A DNA stretch of 64,000 bases from Pseudarthrobacter phenanthrenivorans Sphe3 (GCF_000189535.1 NC_015145.1:1612001-1676000), one strand, 5' to 3'. Positions 1-9,498 are shown, counted from the stretch's first letter. Numbers and translations are program-made. The notes: a model not told the origin generated them from the letters alone.

Positions 1-1527
1 CTGCCGCACCAGCGCCAACCCGATGCCCCGCCCTCCGGGCCCCGCAGGCTTGGTGCTGAAACCGTGCCGGAAGATCCTTTCGGCAGCAGCGGGTTCCAGG
101 GCGGCGCCGGAATCGTGGACGGCAATGTCCAGGCCTTCCTCATCCGACTCCACCGTGAGCTCCACCCGCCGGGGCGGCGGGCCCTCAGCGGCAGCATCGA
201 TCGCATTGTCCAGCAGGTTGCCCAGGATGGTGACCAGGTCCTGCACAGCTACACCCGCCACCGTACCGGATCCCAGCGTGGCAACATCCAGCTGGACCCC
301 GCGTTCGTGGGCTTCAGCCACCTTTCCCACCACCAGCGCACCCAGGACCGGCTCGTCCACGGAACTGACCATGTCATCCGTCAACTGCTGGCTGAGCTGC
401 AGGTCACGGGTGGCAAAGTCCAGGGCTTCCTGGGTCCGGCCCAGCTCCAGGAGCGAAACCATGGTGTGCAGCCTGTTGGCGTGCTCGTGGGTTTGGGCAC
501 GGAGTGCTCCGGACAGGGTCCGCATGGATTCCAGTTCGTTGCCCAGGGCCTCGATTTCGGTGCGGTCACGCAGCGTGGCCACGGTGCCATAGACGGGGGT
601 CCTGCCGCGGGTTCCAGGCGAATCAGGTGCCTTGGCCGGCCCCTGGTTAACCACCAGGACACGCGAGCCCGTGAGGATGATCTCGTCCTTGGCAGTCCGC
701 CCGGACTCGAACAGCTCCCGGAGCTCCTCCTCGAGGGGCAGCTCGGCCAGCGACGGCGGCCTGGTGGGATCCTTGCTGCCGGCACCTTCGAGCCCCAGCA
801 GTTCGGCCGCCTGGTCGTTGTACATCACCACCCGCCCCTTTGCGTCGATGAGGATCAGGCCCTCGCGCACGGAATGCAGGACTGATTCGTAGTAGGCAAA
901 CAATTGCGCGAGCTGCTCCGGCCCCCAGCCGCGGGTGACCCGCCGGAGGTAGCGGCCCAGCAGCCAGGAGGCCAGGGATCCTCCCACCAGCAGGGCAAGG
1001 CCAATCGCCAGCAGGGCAGGCAGGCGCCCTGCGAACGCAACATCCACCGTCCGGACGGTAACGCCCACGGCCACCAGCGCCTTCACCGTGCCCTGGTCGT
1101 CCTGGACCGGAACAATGGTCCGGACCGACGGCCCCAGCGTTCCAGCGGTCACTTCCGTAAACTGCCCGCCCTGCAGGGCCACATCGATGGAACCGATATA
1201 GGGCCTGCCGATTTCCTCCTGGCGCGGGTGCGTCCACCGCGTCCTGTCCGGGGCCATGATGGTGATGAAGTCGACGTCGGCTCCCGCCATGACATCGTCC
1301 GCGTAGGGCTGCAGGAAAGCAGTGGGGTCCGGGCCCGCCGCGGCCTCGAGGACCAGCGGGTTGGCGGCGATGGAAGCGGCAATGCCCGCCATCCGTTCCC
1401 CCGCCTCATCGTAGGTGCGGTCGCGGGCGTCAACGAAGGTGGCCGAACCAACGATGGCGATAAAGACCACCACAATCAGCAGGTTCGCCACGAAAAGCCG
1501 GCGGGCGATACTCCAGGGATGGATCAT
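1..1527 (-). CDS. Sensor histidine kinase, DcuS/CitA type (3' end beyond window)
   Basis: Membrane sensor kinase for C4-dicarboxylates or citrate. On the minus strand the frame stays open from ATG 1527 to the window edge (509 codons). It has a first membrane helix (about residues 9-27), an extracytoplasmic PAS-like sensor domain, a second helix (about 166-190), a cytoplasmic PAS domain, a histidine region with THEHANRLH (about 345), an N box GNLLDNAIDAA (about 438) and a G box GRGIGLALVRQ at the edge. GGAGGG lies 9 nt before ATG 1527; the in-frame ATG at 1551 has no such site. It is divergent from dctA, so dctA is the likely target. A CitB/DcuR-type response regulator is expected just outside the window. 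The ligand cannot be read from sequence. Confidence 0.9.
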   Translation of the reverse strand, partial: MIHPWSIARRLFVANLLIVVVFIAIVGSATFVDARDRTYDEAGERMAGIAASIAANPLVLEAAAGPDPTAFLQPYADDVMAGADVDFITIMAPDRTRWTHPRQEEIGRPYIGSIDVALQGGQFTEVTAGTLGPSVRTIVPVQDDQGTVKALVAVGVTVRTVDVAFAGRLPALLAIGLALLVGGSLASWLLGRYLRRVTRGWGPEQLAQLFAYYESVLHSVREGLILIDAKGRVVMYNDQAAELLGLEGAGSKDPTRPPSLAELPLEEELRELFESGRTAKDEIILTGSRVLVVNQGPAKAPDSPGTRGRTPVYGTVATLRDRTEIEALGNELESMRTLSGALRAQTHEHANRLHTMVSLLELGRTQEALDFATRDLQLSQQLTDDMVSSVDEPVLGALVVGKVAEAHERGVQLDVATLGSGTVAGVAVQDLVTILGNLLDNAIDAAAEGPPPRRVELTVESDEEGLDIAVHDSGAALEPAAAERIFRHGFSTKPAGPGGRGIGLALVRQ

Positions 1528-1679
1528 CCGGACCTGCCCTCCACCTTCCATGACCAATATGAACGCAACGGTGAGCTGGGTCACGGCGTACCCAATGATG
1601 GATATCACACCGGAGGACGTGCCGAGCCCAGAGACTGTGCCGCAGCGTCTATCAGATTATCCATCCAAGGAGACACATC

Positions 1680-3026
1680 ATGGCTTCTCAACGAGGAGAG
1701 TCGCTTGACACCGTGAAGACACGGCGCAAGGGCATCGACAAGTCGCACTACCTCTACATCGCGGTCATCGCCGCCGTCATCCTCGGCGCGGTGATTGGCC
1801 TGATGTTCCCCGAGGTTGGCAAGTCCCTCAAACCGCTCGGCGACGGCTTCATCAAACTCATCAAGATGATGATCGCACCGGTCATCTTCTGCACCATCGT
1901 CCTGGGCATCGGTTCCATCGCCAAGGCCGCGACCGTAGGCAAGGTGGGCGGCCTGGCCTTGGGCTACTTCGTGCTCATGTCCACTTTCGCGCTCGGCATC
2001 GGACTGGTGGTGGGCAACATGATCCACCCGGGCGAGGGCCTGAAGCTGGCACCGTACGATCCCTCGAAGAAGGCAGAAGTTGACAGCACTGTCGCCTTCC
2101 TCCTCGGGATCATCCCGGGCGACATTCCGGTCCTCCCCACGCTCTTTGCCGCCATCCTCGTAGGGTTCGCCCTCCAGAAGATGGGCCCGCAGGGCGCCCC
2201 CATCCTCAAGGCCATCGGCCACGGCCAGGTCCTCGTCTTCCGCATCCTGATCATGATCATGTGGCTTGCCCCCGTGGGCGCCTTCGGTGCCATTGCCGCC
2301 GTCGTGGGAGCCACCGGCTTCCAGGCAATCGTCAGCATGTTCACCCTGATGGCGGCCTTCTACATCACCTGCGCACTGTTCATCGTGATCATCCTCGGCG
2401 GCCTGCTCAAGGTGGTTACCGGCGTCAACATCTTCAAGCTGATGAAGTACCTGGGCCGGGAATACCTCCTCATCTTCTCCACGTCATCCTCCGAAGCTGC
2501 CCTGCCCCGCCTGATCGCCAAGATGGAACACCTCGGTGTCTCCAAGCCGGTCGTTGGCGTCACGGTACCCACCGGCTACTCGTTCAACCTGGACGGCACG
2601 GCCATCTACCTGACCATGGCATCCCTCTTCGTTGCCAACGCCATGGGAACTCCACTGGATCTGGGCGCACAGATCTCGCTGCTGGTCTTCATGATCATCG
2701 CCTCCAAGGGCGCCGCCGGTGTGACCGGTGCCGGCCTCGCCACATTGGCAGCGGGCCTGCAGGCCCACAAGCCGGAACTGCTGGGCGGCGTAGGCATGAT
2801 CGTGGGCATCGACCGGTTCATGTCCGAGGCCCGCGCCCTGACCAACTTCACCGGCAATGCCGTTGCCACCGTCCTGATCGGCACGTGGGTCAAGGAGATC
2901 GACGGCGTCCAGGTAAACCAGGTGCTCTCAGGTGAACTGCCCTTCGACGAGCAGACCATGATCGCAGGCCACGCCGGCCCGGCCGTCGAGGAAACCGAAG
3001 CGCGGCCCGTACCGGCCACCGTCTAG
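1680..3026 (+). CDS. dctA: C4-dicarboxylate transporter DctA (DAACS family)
   Basis: Proton/sodium-coupled symporter of the inner membrane that takes up succinate, fumarate and malate. At 448 aa it has the family length, with about eight hydrophobic segments. The serine-rich hairpin motif STSSSEAALPRL and the downstream NLDGTAIY and NFTGNAVAT motifs, which form the substrate and cation sites in DAACS carriers, are present. AAGGAG sits just before ATG 1680. It is divergent from the DcuS-like kinase (153-bp shared intergenic region) and followed by a strong terminator at 3050-3085, so it is probably monocistronic and induced through the two-component system. A glutamate/aspartate carrier of the same family is possible, but the kinase context favours dicarboxylates. 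Confidence 0.93.
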   Translation: MASQRGESLDTVKTRRKGIDKSHYLYIAVIAAVILGAVIGLMFPEVGKSLKPLGDGFIKLIKMMIAPVIFCTIVLGIGSIAKAATVGKVGGLALGYFVLMSTFALGIGLVVGNMIHPGEGLKLAPYDPSKKAEVDSTVAFLLGIIPGDIPVLPTLFAAILVGFALQKMGPQGAPILKAIGHGQVLVFRILIMIMWLAPVGAFGAIAAVVGATGFQAIVSMFTLMAAFYITCALFIVIILGGLLKVVTGVNIFKLMKYLGREYLLIFSTSSSEAALPRLIAKMEHLGVSKPVVGVTVPTGYSFNLDGTAIYLTMASLFVANAMGTPLDLGAQISLLVFMIIASKGAAGVTGAGLATLAAGLQAHKPELLGGVGMIVGIDRFMSEARALTNFTGNAVATVLIGTWVKEIDGVQVNQVLSGELPFDEQTMIAGHAGPAVEETEARPVPATV

Positions 3027-3049
3027 GAACCAGGCGGCACAAAACGCCG

Positions 3050-3085
3050 CAACAGCCCCCGCCGCTCCGGCCGCGGGGGCTGTTG
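3050..3085 (+). terminator. Terminator after dctA
   Basis: A 13-bp perfect stem (3050-3062 with 3073-3085) encloses a 10-nt loop and has a CCCCCGC/GCGGGGG core. It separates dctA from the parA-scpAB unit and makes any parA start upstream of it unlikely. Confidence 0.85.
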
Positions 3086-3105
3086 CATGTCTGGAAAAAT
3101 TTCAA

Positions 3106-3132
3106 CCTTCGACCTCAGCTAGAGGGTCAAGG
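3106..3132. promoter_or_regulatory. MerR-like dyad upstream of parA-scpAB
   Basis: Arms CCTTcGACC (3106-3114, one extra base) and GGTCAAGG (3125-3132) are separated by 10 nt. This resembles operators of MerR-family regulators and has the same AACCTTC left edge as the dyad upstream of ftsZ. Two MerR genes lie in this window. Operator function is inference. Confidence 0.4.
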
Positions 3133-3259
3133 CTCAACATCCGAGGAAAGTCAAGTTGCCTCGAATACCGTGTCGGCCGCTGTAACCTTGGGAAGAAGAA
3201 GGAACGGCGCTGGCATCCAGCGGCAGGAAATCACCGTCATCGAAAGTGTGGATAGATAC

Positions 3260-4159
3260 GTGAGCAGCGAACAGGGTTCAGCAACTCTGGAGGGCACGGA
3301 ATTTGACCTGGACAACGCGGTGATGGGCCCCACGGGACGCCCATACCGGGAGTTCCCGGAACCTGCGCCGCTGTCCTCCCACGGTCCGGCCCGCGTGATC
3401 GCCATGGTCAACCAAAAAGGCGGCGTGGGAAAGACAACCTCCACCATCAACCTCGCCGCGGCGCTGGCCGAGTACGGCCGCCGCGTGCTCCTGGTCGATT
3501 TCGACCCCCAGGGGGCCTTGTCCGCAGGCCTCGGCGTCAATCCCCATGAGCTGGACCTCACGGTCTACAACGTGCTGATGGACCGCAAAGTGGACATCCG
3601 CGATGCCATCCACCAGACCGGGGTGGAAAACGTCGACCTGTTGCCGGCCAACATCGATTTGTCGGCAGCGGAAGTCCAGCTGGTGAACGAAGTGGCGCGC
3701 GAGCAGGTCCTGGACCGCGCCCTGAAGAAAGTCGAGGACGACTACGACGTCGTCCTCATCGACTGCCAGCCGTCGCTGGGCCTGCTGACCGTCAATGCGC
3801 TCACCGCAGCACACGGCGTCATCATTCCGCTGATCTGCGAGTTTTTTGCCCTCCGTGCCGTAGCCCTTCTGGTGGAAACCATCGACAAGGTGCAGGACCG
3901 GCTCAACCCCCGCCTGCAGGTGGACGGCGTGCTGGCTACCATGTACGACGCCCGCACCCTGCACAGCCGTGAAGTGATCACCCGCCTTGTGGAAGCTTTC
4001 GGAGACAAGGTTTTCGAGACCGTCATCAAGCGCTCCATCAAATTCGCGGATGCCACGGTGGCGGCGGAGCCGATCACCAGCTATGCCGGCAACCACGTGG
4101 GAGCGGATGCCTACCGCAGGCTGGCCAAAGAGCTGATCTCGCGCGGCGGCGCACCCTAG
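3260..4159 (+). CDS. parA: ParA-family ATPase linked to scpAB
   Basis: Deviant Walker-type ATPase of the ParA/MinD superfamily, probably acting in chromosome organisation with the ScpAB proteins encoded next to it. The deviant Walker A motif KGGVGKTT follows VNQ, the A' aspartate lies in LLVDFDPQG, and Walker B is VVLIDCQPSLG. GTG 3260 is preferred because the frame farther upstream runs back into the dctA terminator; no strong ribosome site is visible, so GTG 3260 is a best guess. It ends 7 nt before scpA, implying an operon. A second, unlinked ParA paralogue is encoded at 15535-16353. The main chromosomal parAB pair near oriC is not in this window. Confidence 0.85.
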   Translation: MSSEQGSATLEGTEFDLDNAVMGPTGRPYREFPEPAPLSSHGPARVIAMVNQKGGVGKTTSTINLAAALAEYGRRVLLVDFDPQGALSAGLGVNPHELDLTVYNVLMDRKVDIRDAIHQTGVENVDLLPANIDLSAAEVQLVNEVAREQVLDRALKKVEDDYDVVLIDCQPSLGLLTVNALTAAHGVIIPLICEFFALRAVALLVETIDKVQDRLNPRLQVDGVLATMYDARTLHSREVITRLVEAFGDKVFETVIKRSIKFADATVAAEPITSYAGNHVGADAYRRLAKELISRGGAP

Positions 4160-4166
4160 CTACGCC

Positions 4167-4979
4167 GTGGCCGATTCCAAACCCGGCTTCGAGGTGCGGC
4201 TGGCCAACTTCACCGGTCCGTTCGACCTCCTGTTGGGGCTGATCGCAAAACACCAGCTGGACATCACCGAAGTGGCGATCGCCACGGTGACCGACGAATT
4301 CATCAAGTACATCCGGAAGCTGCAAAAGCTGGGCGAGGAATGGGCGCTGGACGAGGCCAGCGAATTCCTGGTGATTGCCGCCACGCTGCTGGACCTCAAA
4401 GCCGCCCGGCTGCTTCCTGCCGGCGAGGTCGAGGATGACGAGGACATAGCGCTCCTGGAAGCCAGGGATCTCCTCTTTGCCCGGCTGCTTCAATACAAGG
4501 CCTTCAAGCACGTTGCCGGCCTCCTTGGCGAAACCCTGCACCAGGAAGCACAGCGCTTCCCCCGCCAGGTGGCCCTTGAGGAGCACTTCGCCGCCATGCT
4601 TCCCGAACTTGTCTGGAAGCACACCCCCGAACAGTTCGCCGCCCTGGCGGAGGCCGCGCTGCGTCCCAAGGCGGCGGCTCCCACCGAAGTCGGGCTGGCC
4701 CACCTCCATGGCGGCAACGTCAGCGTCAAGGAACAAGCCGAGATCGTGGGTCTGCGCCTCCAGCGTGAGTCACCCCTGACCTTCCGGGCCATCATCGCCG
4801 ATGCCGAGTCAACCCTGGTGGTGGTGGCCCGGTTCCTGGCCCTGCTGGAGCTGTTCCGTGACAAGGCGGTCTCGTTCGACCAGCTTTCGCCGCTTGCCGA
4901 CCTCGCCGTCCACTGGACGGCGGGTGGCCGGCAGTGGTCCGCGGAGAACCTGAGCGATGAATTTGAGGAGCAGTTGTGA
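4167..4979 (+). CDS. scpA: Segregation and condensation protein ScpA (kleisin)
   Basis: Kleisin subunit that bridges the SMC dimer in the SMC-ScpAB condensin complex on the nucleoid. 270 aa, starting at GTG 4167. The N-terminal domain carries the family hallmark NFTGPFDLLLGLI and then a helical segment with LVIAATLLDLKAARLLP. The C-terminal winged helix binds the SMC head; its end includes FLALLELFRDKAVSFDQ. The stop codon overlaps the scpB start by 4 nt (GTGA), so the two products are probably made in coupled amounts. Confidence 0.95.
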   Translation: MADSKPGFEVRLANFTGPFDLLLGLIAKHQLDITEVAIATVTDEFIKYIRKLQKLGEEWALDEASEFLVIAATLLDLKAARLLPAGEVEDDEDIALLEARDLLFARLLQYKAFKHVAGLLGETLHQEAQRFPRQVALEEHFAAMLPELVWKHTPEQFAALAEAALRPKAAAPTEVGLAHLHGGNVSVKEQAEIVGLRLQRESPLTFRAIIADAESTLVVVARFLALLELFRDKAVSFDQLSPLADLAVHWTAGGRQWSAENLSDEFEEQL

Positions 4980-5638
4980 CCAACGGAGCCATGGACGACG
5001 CACGCCCAGGGGCGGCCGATCCCCAAAACCTGCCCGGTGGGGCCAAGGCCGCCATCGAGGCTGTGCTGATGGTTATTGACCAGCCCGCCACGGAAGAGGA
5101 ACTGGCAGCGGGCCTGGACCTGTCGGTTGATACGGTCGCTGCGCTGCTGGCCGAACTTCAGCGCGAGTATAACGGCTATACTGTTAAAGCCCCGGATATG
5201 GATCAGGCCAGCCCAGCTGGTTTCGGCTCCAGCCCCCGGGGTTTTGAATTGCGGAACGTCGGCGGCGGCTGGCGCATCTACTCGCGGCCGGAATTTGCCG
5301 ACATCGTGGGCAAGTATGTGCTGGAAGGGCAGACGGCCAGGCTGACGCAGGCAGCCTTGGAGACGCTTGCCGTCATCGCATACCGGCAGCCGGTTTCCAG
5401 GGCCAGGGTATCCGCAATTCGGGGCGTCAATGTTGACTCCGTAGTTCGCACGCTCGCCCAGCGGGGACTGATCGAGGACGCGGGCACGGATGCTGAATCC
5501 GGCGCCATCCTTTACCGGACAACCTCGTATTTCCTGGAACGGATGGGAATCAGTTCGGTGGCCGGGCTGCCACAGTTGTCACCACACATTCCGGGGCTGG
5601 ATGGCATCGCGGAGTACTACGACGCCGAAGGCATCTAG
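4976..5638 (+). CDS. scpB: Segregation and condensation protein ScpB
   Basis: Winged-helix partner of ScpA; a dimer binds the kleisin centre in the SMC complex. 220 aa from GTG 4976, which overlaps scpA's stop. Two winged-helix domains are visible. The second contains the family motif ETLAVIAYRQPVSRARV followed by IRGVNVDSVVRTL and the RGLIEDAG turn. Between the wings is a short insertion (about residues 70-85) rich in Gly/Ser, which looks like a flexible loop. It is the last gene of parA-scpA-scpB; the next gene starts 109 nt downstream. Confidence 0.95.
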   Translation: MTNGAMDDARPGAADPQNLPGGAKAAIEAVLMVIDQPATEEELAAGLDLSVDTVAALLAELQREYNGYTVKAPDMDQASPAGFGSSPRGFELRNVGGGWRIYSRPEFADIVGKYVLEGQTARLTQAALETLAVIAYRQPVSRARVSAIRGVNVDSVVRTLAQRGLIEDAGTDAESGAILYRTTSYFLERMGISSVAGLPQLSPHIPGLDGIAEYYDAEGI

Positions 5639-5747
5639 CGGGGTTCGCCCTGGCTGGGCAATAACATTTATCAGGGCAGACTATTTCTGTACGGCCGGTT
5701 GAGGTGTCTGCGGACAGCTTTCCGGCACAACAATTGAAGGACGGGTC

Positions 5748-6950
5748 ATGACACAGGCGGGACGCCAGGGTTCACCACGTAACGGTTCGGGACGCGGCGG
5801 AACAGAACGCGGCAAACCACAACGCAATACTTTCCAGGGTGGCAATGCCGCGGGTGGATCCCGCGGCGGCGCTGCCAAGCGCGGGGCCGCTTTCGGCAGT
5901 GACCGGCCGCACCGCGCTCCCAAGCCGCGCGAGGAGCGGTTCATCGATCCCGACCAGGCCGGTCCCCAGCAGGGACACCCGGAGCCCACGTCCGCCAAGG
6001 CGTCGTCCCGGAAACCTGCCGCCCGCAAGCCGGGAGCCAGGAAGGCGCCAGGGACACCGGGCGCCCTTAAGCCAAAGCCGCGCACCGGTGCTCCCGGAAC
6101 GGCAGCTTCCCGGGCTTTTGGCAGCGAACGCTTCGGACAGAACCTGGGTCCCATCCGCAAGCCCTCGCGCAGGAAGGGTCCGCGTGGTGAAGTTCCCCAG
6201 TCGGAGCTCCATGATGCAGACGGCGTGCGCCTGCAGAAGGTGATGGCGTCAGCCGGCGTGGCATCGCGCCGCGTCTGCGAAGAGATGATCGCCGAGGGCC
6301 GGGTGGAAGTGGACGGCCAGGTCGTCACCGAGCTCGGCGTCCGCGTCGACCCGAAGACGGCCGTCATCCACGTGGACGGCATCCGGATCCAGCTCGACGA
6401 AAACATGGTCTACATGGTGTTCAACAAGCCCAAGGGCGTTGTTTCCACCATGGAGGATCCCGAAGGGCGCCCCTGCATCAGCGACTTCCTGAAGAACGCC
6501 AAGAACAAGGGCGAGCGGCTCTTCCACGTGGGCCGGCTTGACGTCGCCACCGAGGGGCTGCTCCTGCTGACCAATGACGGCGAACTGGCCAACCGCCTGA
6601 CCCACCCTTCCTACGAAGTGCCCAAGACTTACCTGGTGCAGGTGCGCGGTCCCTTCCCGCAGGGTATCGGTGCACAGCTCAAGGAAGGCGTGGAACTCGA
6701 GGACGGCTTTGCCTCTGTGGATTCTTTCCGGCTGGTCGACTCCACGCCCGGCCACGTCCTGATCGAGGTTGTGCTGCACTCCGGCAAGAACCGCATTGTC
6801 CGACGGCTTTTCGACGCCGTCGGGTTCCCGGTGCTGCGGCTGGTCCGCGTCAAGGTGGGACCCATTGGCCTGGGAGACCAGCGCCAGGGAAGCATCCGCA
6901 ACCTCGGCAAGCAGGAAGTCGGCCATCTGCTGGCATCCGTAGGGCTCTGA
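5748..6950 (+). CDS. rluB: 23S rRNA pseudouridine synthase, RluB/RsuA family
   Basis: Isomerises a uridine in large-subunit rRNA (RluB targets U2605 in E. coli). 400 aa, far longer than a minimal family member because residues 1 to about 155 are a low-complexity, Arg/Lys/Pro/Gly-rich and probably disordered tail. An S4 RNA-binding domain follows (LQKVMASAGVASRR onward), then the synthase domain with the catalytic-loop motif GRLDVATEGLLLLTNDG and the late motif GKNRIVRRLFDAVGFPV. The start at ATG 5748 lies just after GAAGGACGGGTC. It ends 3 nt before tyrA. Similar basic tails are common in actinobacterial members; which uridine is modified is inferred from the family. Confidence 0.9.
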   Translation: MTQAGRQGSPRNGSGRGGTERGKPQRNTFQGGNAAGGSRGGAAKRGAAFGSDRPHRAPKPREERFIDPDQAGPQQGHPEPTSAKASSRKPAARKPGARKAPGTPGALKPKPRTGAPGTAASRAFGSERFGQNLGPIRKPSRRKGPRGEVPQSELHDADGVRLQKVMASAGVASRRVCEEMIAEGRVEVDGQVVTELGVRVDPKTAVIHVDGIRIQLDENMVYMVFNKPKGVVSTMEDPEGRPCISDFLKNAKNKGERLFHVGRLDVATEGLLLLTNDGELANRLTHPSYEVPKTYLVQVRGPFPQGIGAQLKEGVELEDGFASVDSFRLVDSTPGHVLIEVVLHSGKNRIVRRLFDAVGFPVLRLVRVKVGPIGLGDQRQGSIRNLGKQEVGHLLASVGL

Positions 6951-6953
6951 GGC

Positions 6954-8063
6954 ATGTCCGCCTTCCACAGCCTGGGCCGCGGGCACCTGGACGGTCCCGT
7001 GGTGGTCCTCGGTACCGGCCTGCTGGGCACAAGTATCGGACTGGGCCTGCGCGGCCGGGGCGTGCCCGTGTTCCTGTCCGATCCCTCGCCCACCAACCAG
7101 GCAGTAGCCGTGGATATCGGTGCCGGCCGGCCGCTGGCAGAGCTGGGCGGCGTCGTGCCGCAACTGGTGGTGGTGGCGGCCCCGCCGGACGTCACGGCCG
7201 GCGTCGTGGCGCAAGCCCTGTCCGACTATCCCGCTTCCGTTGTGGTGGACATTGCCAGCGTTAAGGAGGACATCCTGGCGCAGCTGCGCAGCCGCGGCGT
7301 GGACCTCTCCCGCTATGTGGGGACCCACCCCATGGCGGGACGGGAAAAGTCCGGTCCAGTGGCCGCGCGCGGCGAGCTGTTCACCTCGATGCCCTGGGTG
7401 GTGTGTCCCTCGGAGGAAACGTCCGCGGCGGCGCTCCAGACGGCCCGGTCGCTGGCCTCCGACCTGGGAGCCGTCGTCTCCCAGTTCACCGCTGACGAAC
7501 ATGATGAAGCGGTTGCCCTGGTGTCGCACCTGCCCCAGATCATGTCCTCGCTGCTGGCCAGCCGCCTGCAGGGCACGCCGCTGCATGCGCTGTCCCTTGC
7601 GGGCAACGGGCTGCGCGATGTAACCCGGATTGCCGCCAGCGATCCGTCCCTTTGGGTGCAGATCCTGGGCGGCAACGCCGCCAAGGTGGTGGAGATCCTC
7701 TACGGCGTCCGTGAAGACCTCAACCGGCTGATCGGGACACTGGAAAATCCCACGGCGCCCGGTGCACGGCTGGACCTGGCCCAGTTGATGAGCGAAGGCA
7801 ATGCAGGCCAGGCCCGCATTCCGGGCAAGCACGGCGGACCGCCGCAGGCCTATTCCTGGCTGACGGTCCTGGTGGATGACAAGCCGGGCCAGATAGCCCG
7901 GCTTTTGACGGAGATCGGGGAGATCGGTGTGAACCTCGAGGACCTCCGGCTTGACCACTCGTCGGGACAAAACGTGGGTATGGTGGAAATATCCGTGTTG
8001 CCGAACAAGCATGACCACCTGATCGAAGCACTCAACGACCGCGGATGGCGGGTACTCCAGTAA
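6954..8063 (+). CDS. tyrA: Prephenate dehydrogenase with C-terminal ACT domain
   Basis: Oxidatively decarboxylates prephenate to 4-hydroxyphenylpyruvate using NAD, the committed step to tyrosine. 369 aa. A Rossmann motif VVLGTGLLGTSIGLGL is at the N terminus. The catalytic region includes VGTHPMAGREKSG. A helical domain with VSHLPQIMSSLLA follows. The C-terminal part, from about residue 300 (VDDKPGQIARLL), is an ACT domain, the usual site of tyrosine feedback. The stop codon overlaps the cmk start (TAATG), so translation is probably coupled. Confidence 0.93.
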   Translation: MSAFHSLGRGHLDGPVVVLGTGLLGTSIGLGLRGRGVPVFLSDPSPTNQAVAVDIGAGRPLAELGGVVPQLVVVAAPPDVTAGVVAQALSDYPASVVVDIASVKEDILAQLRSRGVDLSRYVGTHPMAGREKSGPVAARGELFTSMPWVVCPSEETSAAALQTARSLASDLGAVVSQFTADEHDEAVALVSHLPQIMSSLLASRLQGTPLHALSLAGNGLRDVTRIAASDPSLWVQILGGNAAKVVEILYGVREDLNRLIGTLENPTAPGARLDLAQLMSEGNAGQARIPGKHGGPPQAYSWLTVLVDDKPGQIARLLTEIGEIGVNLEDLRLDHSSGQNVGMVEISVLPNKHDHLIEALNDRGWRVLQ

Positions 8064-8776
8064 TGACACAGGAACTTCTCGATACCATGCCGGCGCTGCG
8101 CATCGGACGCCCGCTGGTGGTTGCCATCGATGGCCCCTCCGGCTCAGGCAAGTCCAGCGTCAGCAAGGAAGTGGCCCGCAGGCTCCGGTTGGCCTACCTG
8201 GATACCGGCGCGATGTACCGCGCCTTGACCTGGTACTGCGTCACCCACGGGATCGAGCTCAACGATGCCGCTGCAGTGGAGCAAGCCGCCCGGGACCTGG
8301 TCCTTGAACTAAGCACCAGTCCGCAGGAGGACTACGTGCGGGTGGACGGTGTGGACGTCACCGACGCCATCCGCGAGCCGGCCATTTCGTCCGCGGTCAG
8401 CGCAGTGGCCACAACCCTCGGCGCCAGGACTGAGCTGATCCGGCGGCAGCGGGAACTGATTGAAAAGCACCACCGCCGGATGGTGGTGGAAGGCAGGGAC
8501 ATCACTACCGTCGTCGCGCCCGGCGCCGAAGTCCGGATGCTGCTGACCGCCAGCGAGGAAGCGCGGCTGCGCCGGCGCGGCATCCAGCTCGGCGGAACCC
8601 AGGATGCGGAACAGCTGGCGGCGCAGGTGACCCATCGCGATGCCAAGGATTCCACGGTGGTCAATTTCACCAAGGCTGCCTCCGGCGTCGTCACGCTGGA
8701 CTCATCCGACCTTGATTTCGACCAAACGGTGAACGCCGCCCTCGTCATCGTCACGAAGGTCCTCAACCGTGACTGA
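8063..8776 (+). CDS. cmk: Cytidylate kinase
   Basis: Phosphorylates CMP and dCMP with ATP in the pyrimidine salvage and recycling pathway of the cytoplasm. 237 aa. P-loop AIDGPSGSGKSSVS at the N terminus, then the CMP-binding motif YLDTGAMYRALT, and VVEGRDITTVVAPGA in the core. The start is taken at ATG 8063, overlapping the tyrA stop, because it precedes the conserved core by a typical distance; ATG 8045, six codons upstream in the same frame, is less likely. It overlaps the downstream acyltransferase by 8 nt. The cmk-plsC-der order is common in actinobacteria. Confidence 0.94.
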   Translation: MTQELLDTMPALRIGRPLVVAIDGPSGSGKSSVSKEVARRLRLAYLDTGAMYRALTWYCVTHGIELNDAAAVEQAARDLVLELSTSPQEDYVRVDGVDVTDAIREPAISSAVSAVATTLGARTELIRRQRELIEKHHRRMVVEGRDITTVVAPGAEVRMLLTASEEARLRRRGIQLGGTQDAEQLAAQVTHRDAKDSTVVNFTKAASGVVTLDSSDLDFDQTVNAALVIVTKVLNRD

Positions 8777-9488
8777 CGGCAGGCCGGGAATCCCGTCCGG
8801 CCTGACCATGGCGTGGAGCAGGCCGGTGGGCTGGGTCCTGGACCATCTGGTGTACCGGACCACCGTCACGGGCAGGGACAACGTTCCCACCGGCGGGCCG
8901 GTGATCTTCGCTGCGAACCACATCAGCTTCCTGGACGGGCCTGTCATGTTCGGCGCCTCGCCCAGGCCCATGCACATCCTGGTCAAGCAGGAAATGTTCA
9001 GCGGATTCCTGGGCCGGGTGCTCACCGCCTCCGGACAGCTGCCGGTGGACCGGCGCGGCGACCGCGCAGCCCTGCAGCGCTGCAAGGAAGTGCTCGACGC
9101 CGGGCGGTGCGTAGGGATCCTTCCCGAAGGCACGCGGGGGAGCGGGGCGGCGGCGGACATCAACGGCGGCGTGGCCTGGCTGGCGCTGAACTCCGGAGCC
9201 CCGGTGGTTCCGGTGGCGATCCTGGGGACCCGCAGGGGCGGCGAACACCTGGATTACGTACCCCGGCCGGGCAGGCGCTTCCACGTCAGCTTCGGAAATG
9301 CCCTCACCCTTGCCCGGCGGGCCGGGGAAAGCGGGCGTGCTTCAATGGACAGGGCGGCGCTGGAAATCCGCGCTGCGCTGGCAGGGCACGTCCAGGATTC
9401 CATTCAACTCAGCGGGCAGCCCCTGCCCACGGCAGATGCCCACAAAGACTTAACAGCAGTAGCCGGGACGCCGGCAGATGACCACTAA
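8769..9488 (+). CDS. 1-acyl-sn-glycerol-3-phosphate acyltransferase (PlsC family)
   Basis: Membrane-associated acyltransferase that adds a second acyl chain to lysophosphatidate, or a related lipid, in phospholipid synthesis. 239 aa from GTG 8769. The catalytic HX4D motif is in [10 protein letters not shown] (near residue 60), and the substrate motif is PEGTRGSG. It sits between cmk and der with overlaps on both sides, so it is part of one operon. A second PlsC-type gene lies at 25569, so the substrates may differ. The family is certain; the acceptor is inference. Confidence 0.88.
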   Translation: MTDGRPGIPSGLTMAWSRPVGWVLDHLVYRTTVTGRDNVPTGGPVIFAANHISFLDGPVMFGASPRPMHILVKQEMFSGFLGRVLTASGQLPVDRRGDRAALQRCKEVLDAGRCVGILPEGTRGSGAAADINGGVAWLALNSGAPVVPVAILGTRRGGEHLDYVPRPGRRFHVSFGNALTLARRAGESGRASMDRAALEIRAALAGHVQDSIQLSGQPLPTADAHKDLTAVAGTPADDH

Positions 9489-9498
9489 GGACAGTGCA

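Noticed and set aside
3083..3259. Upstream extension of parA
   Set aside because: The frame begins inside the dctA terminator hairpin, so it cannot be translated from a parA transcript.
6249..8069. 606-codon open frame antisense to rluB and tyrA
   Set aside because: Same reason: it runs through two coupled, well-conserved genes.
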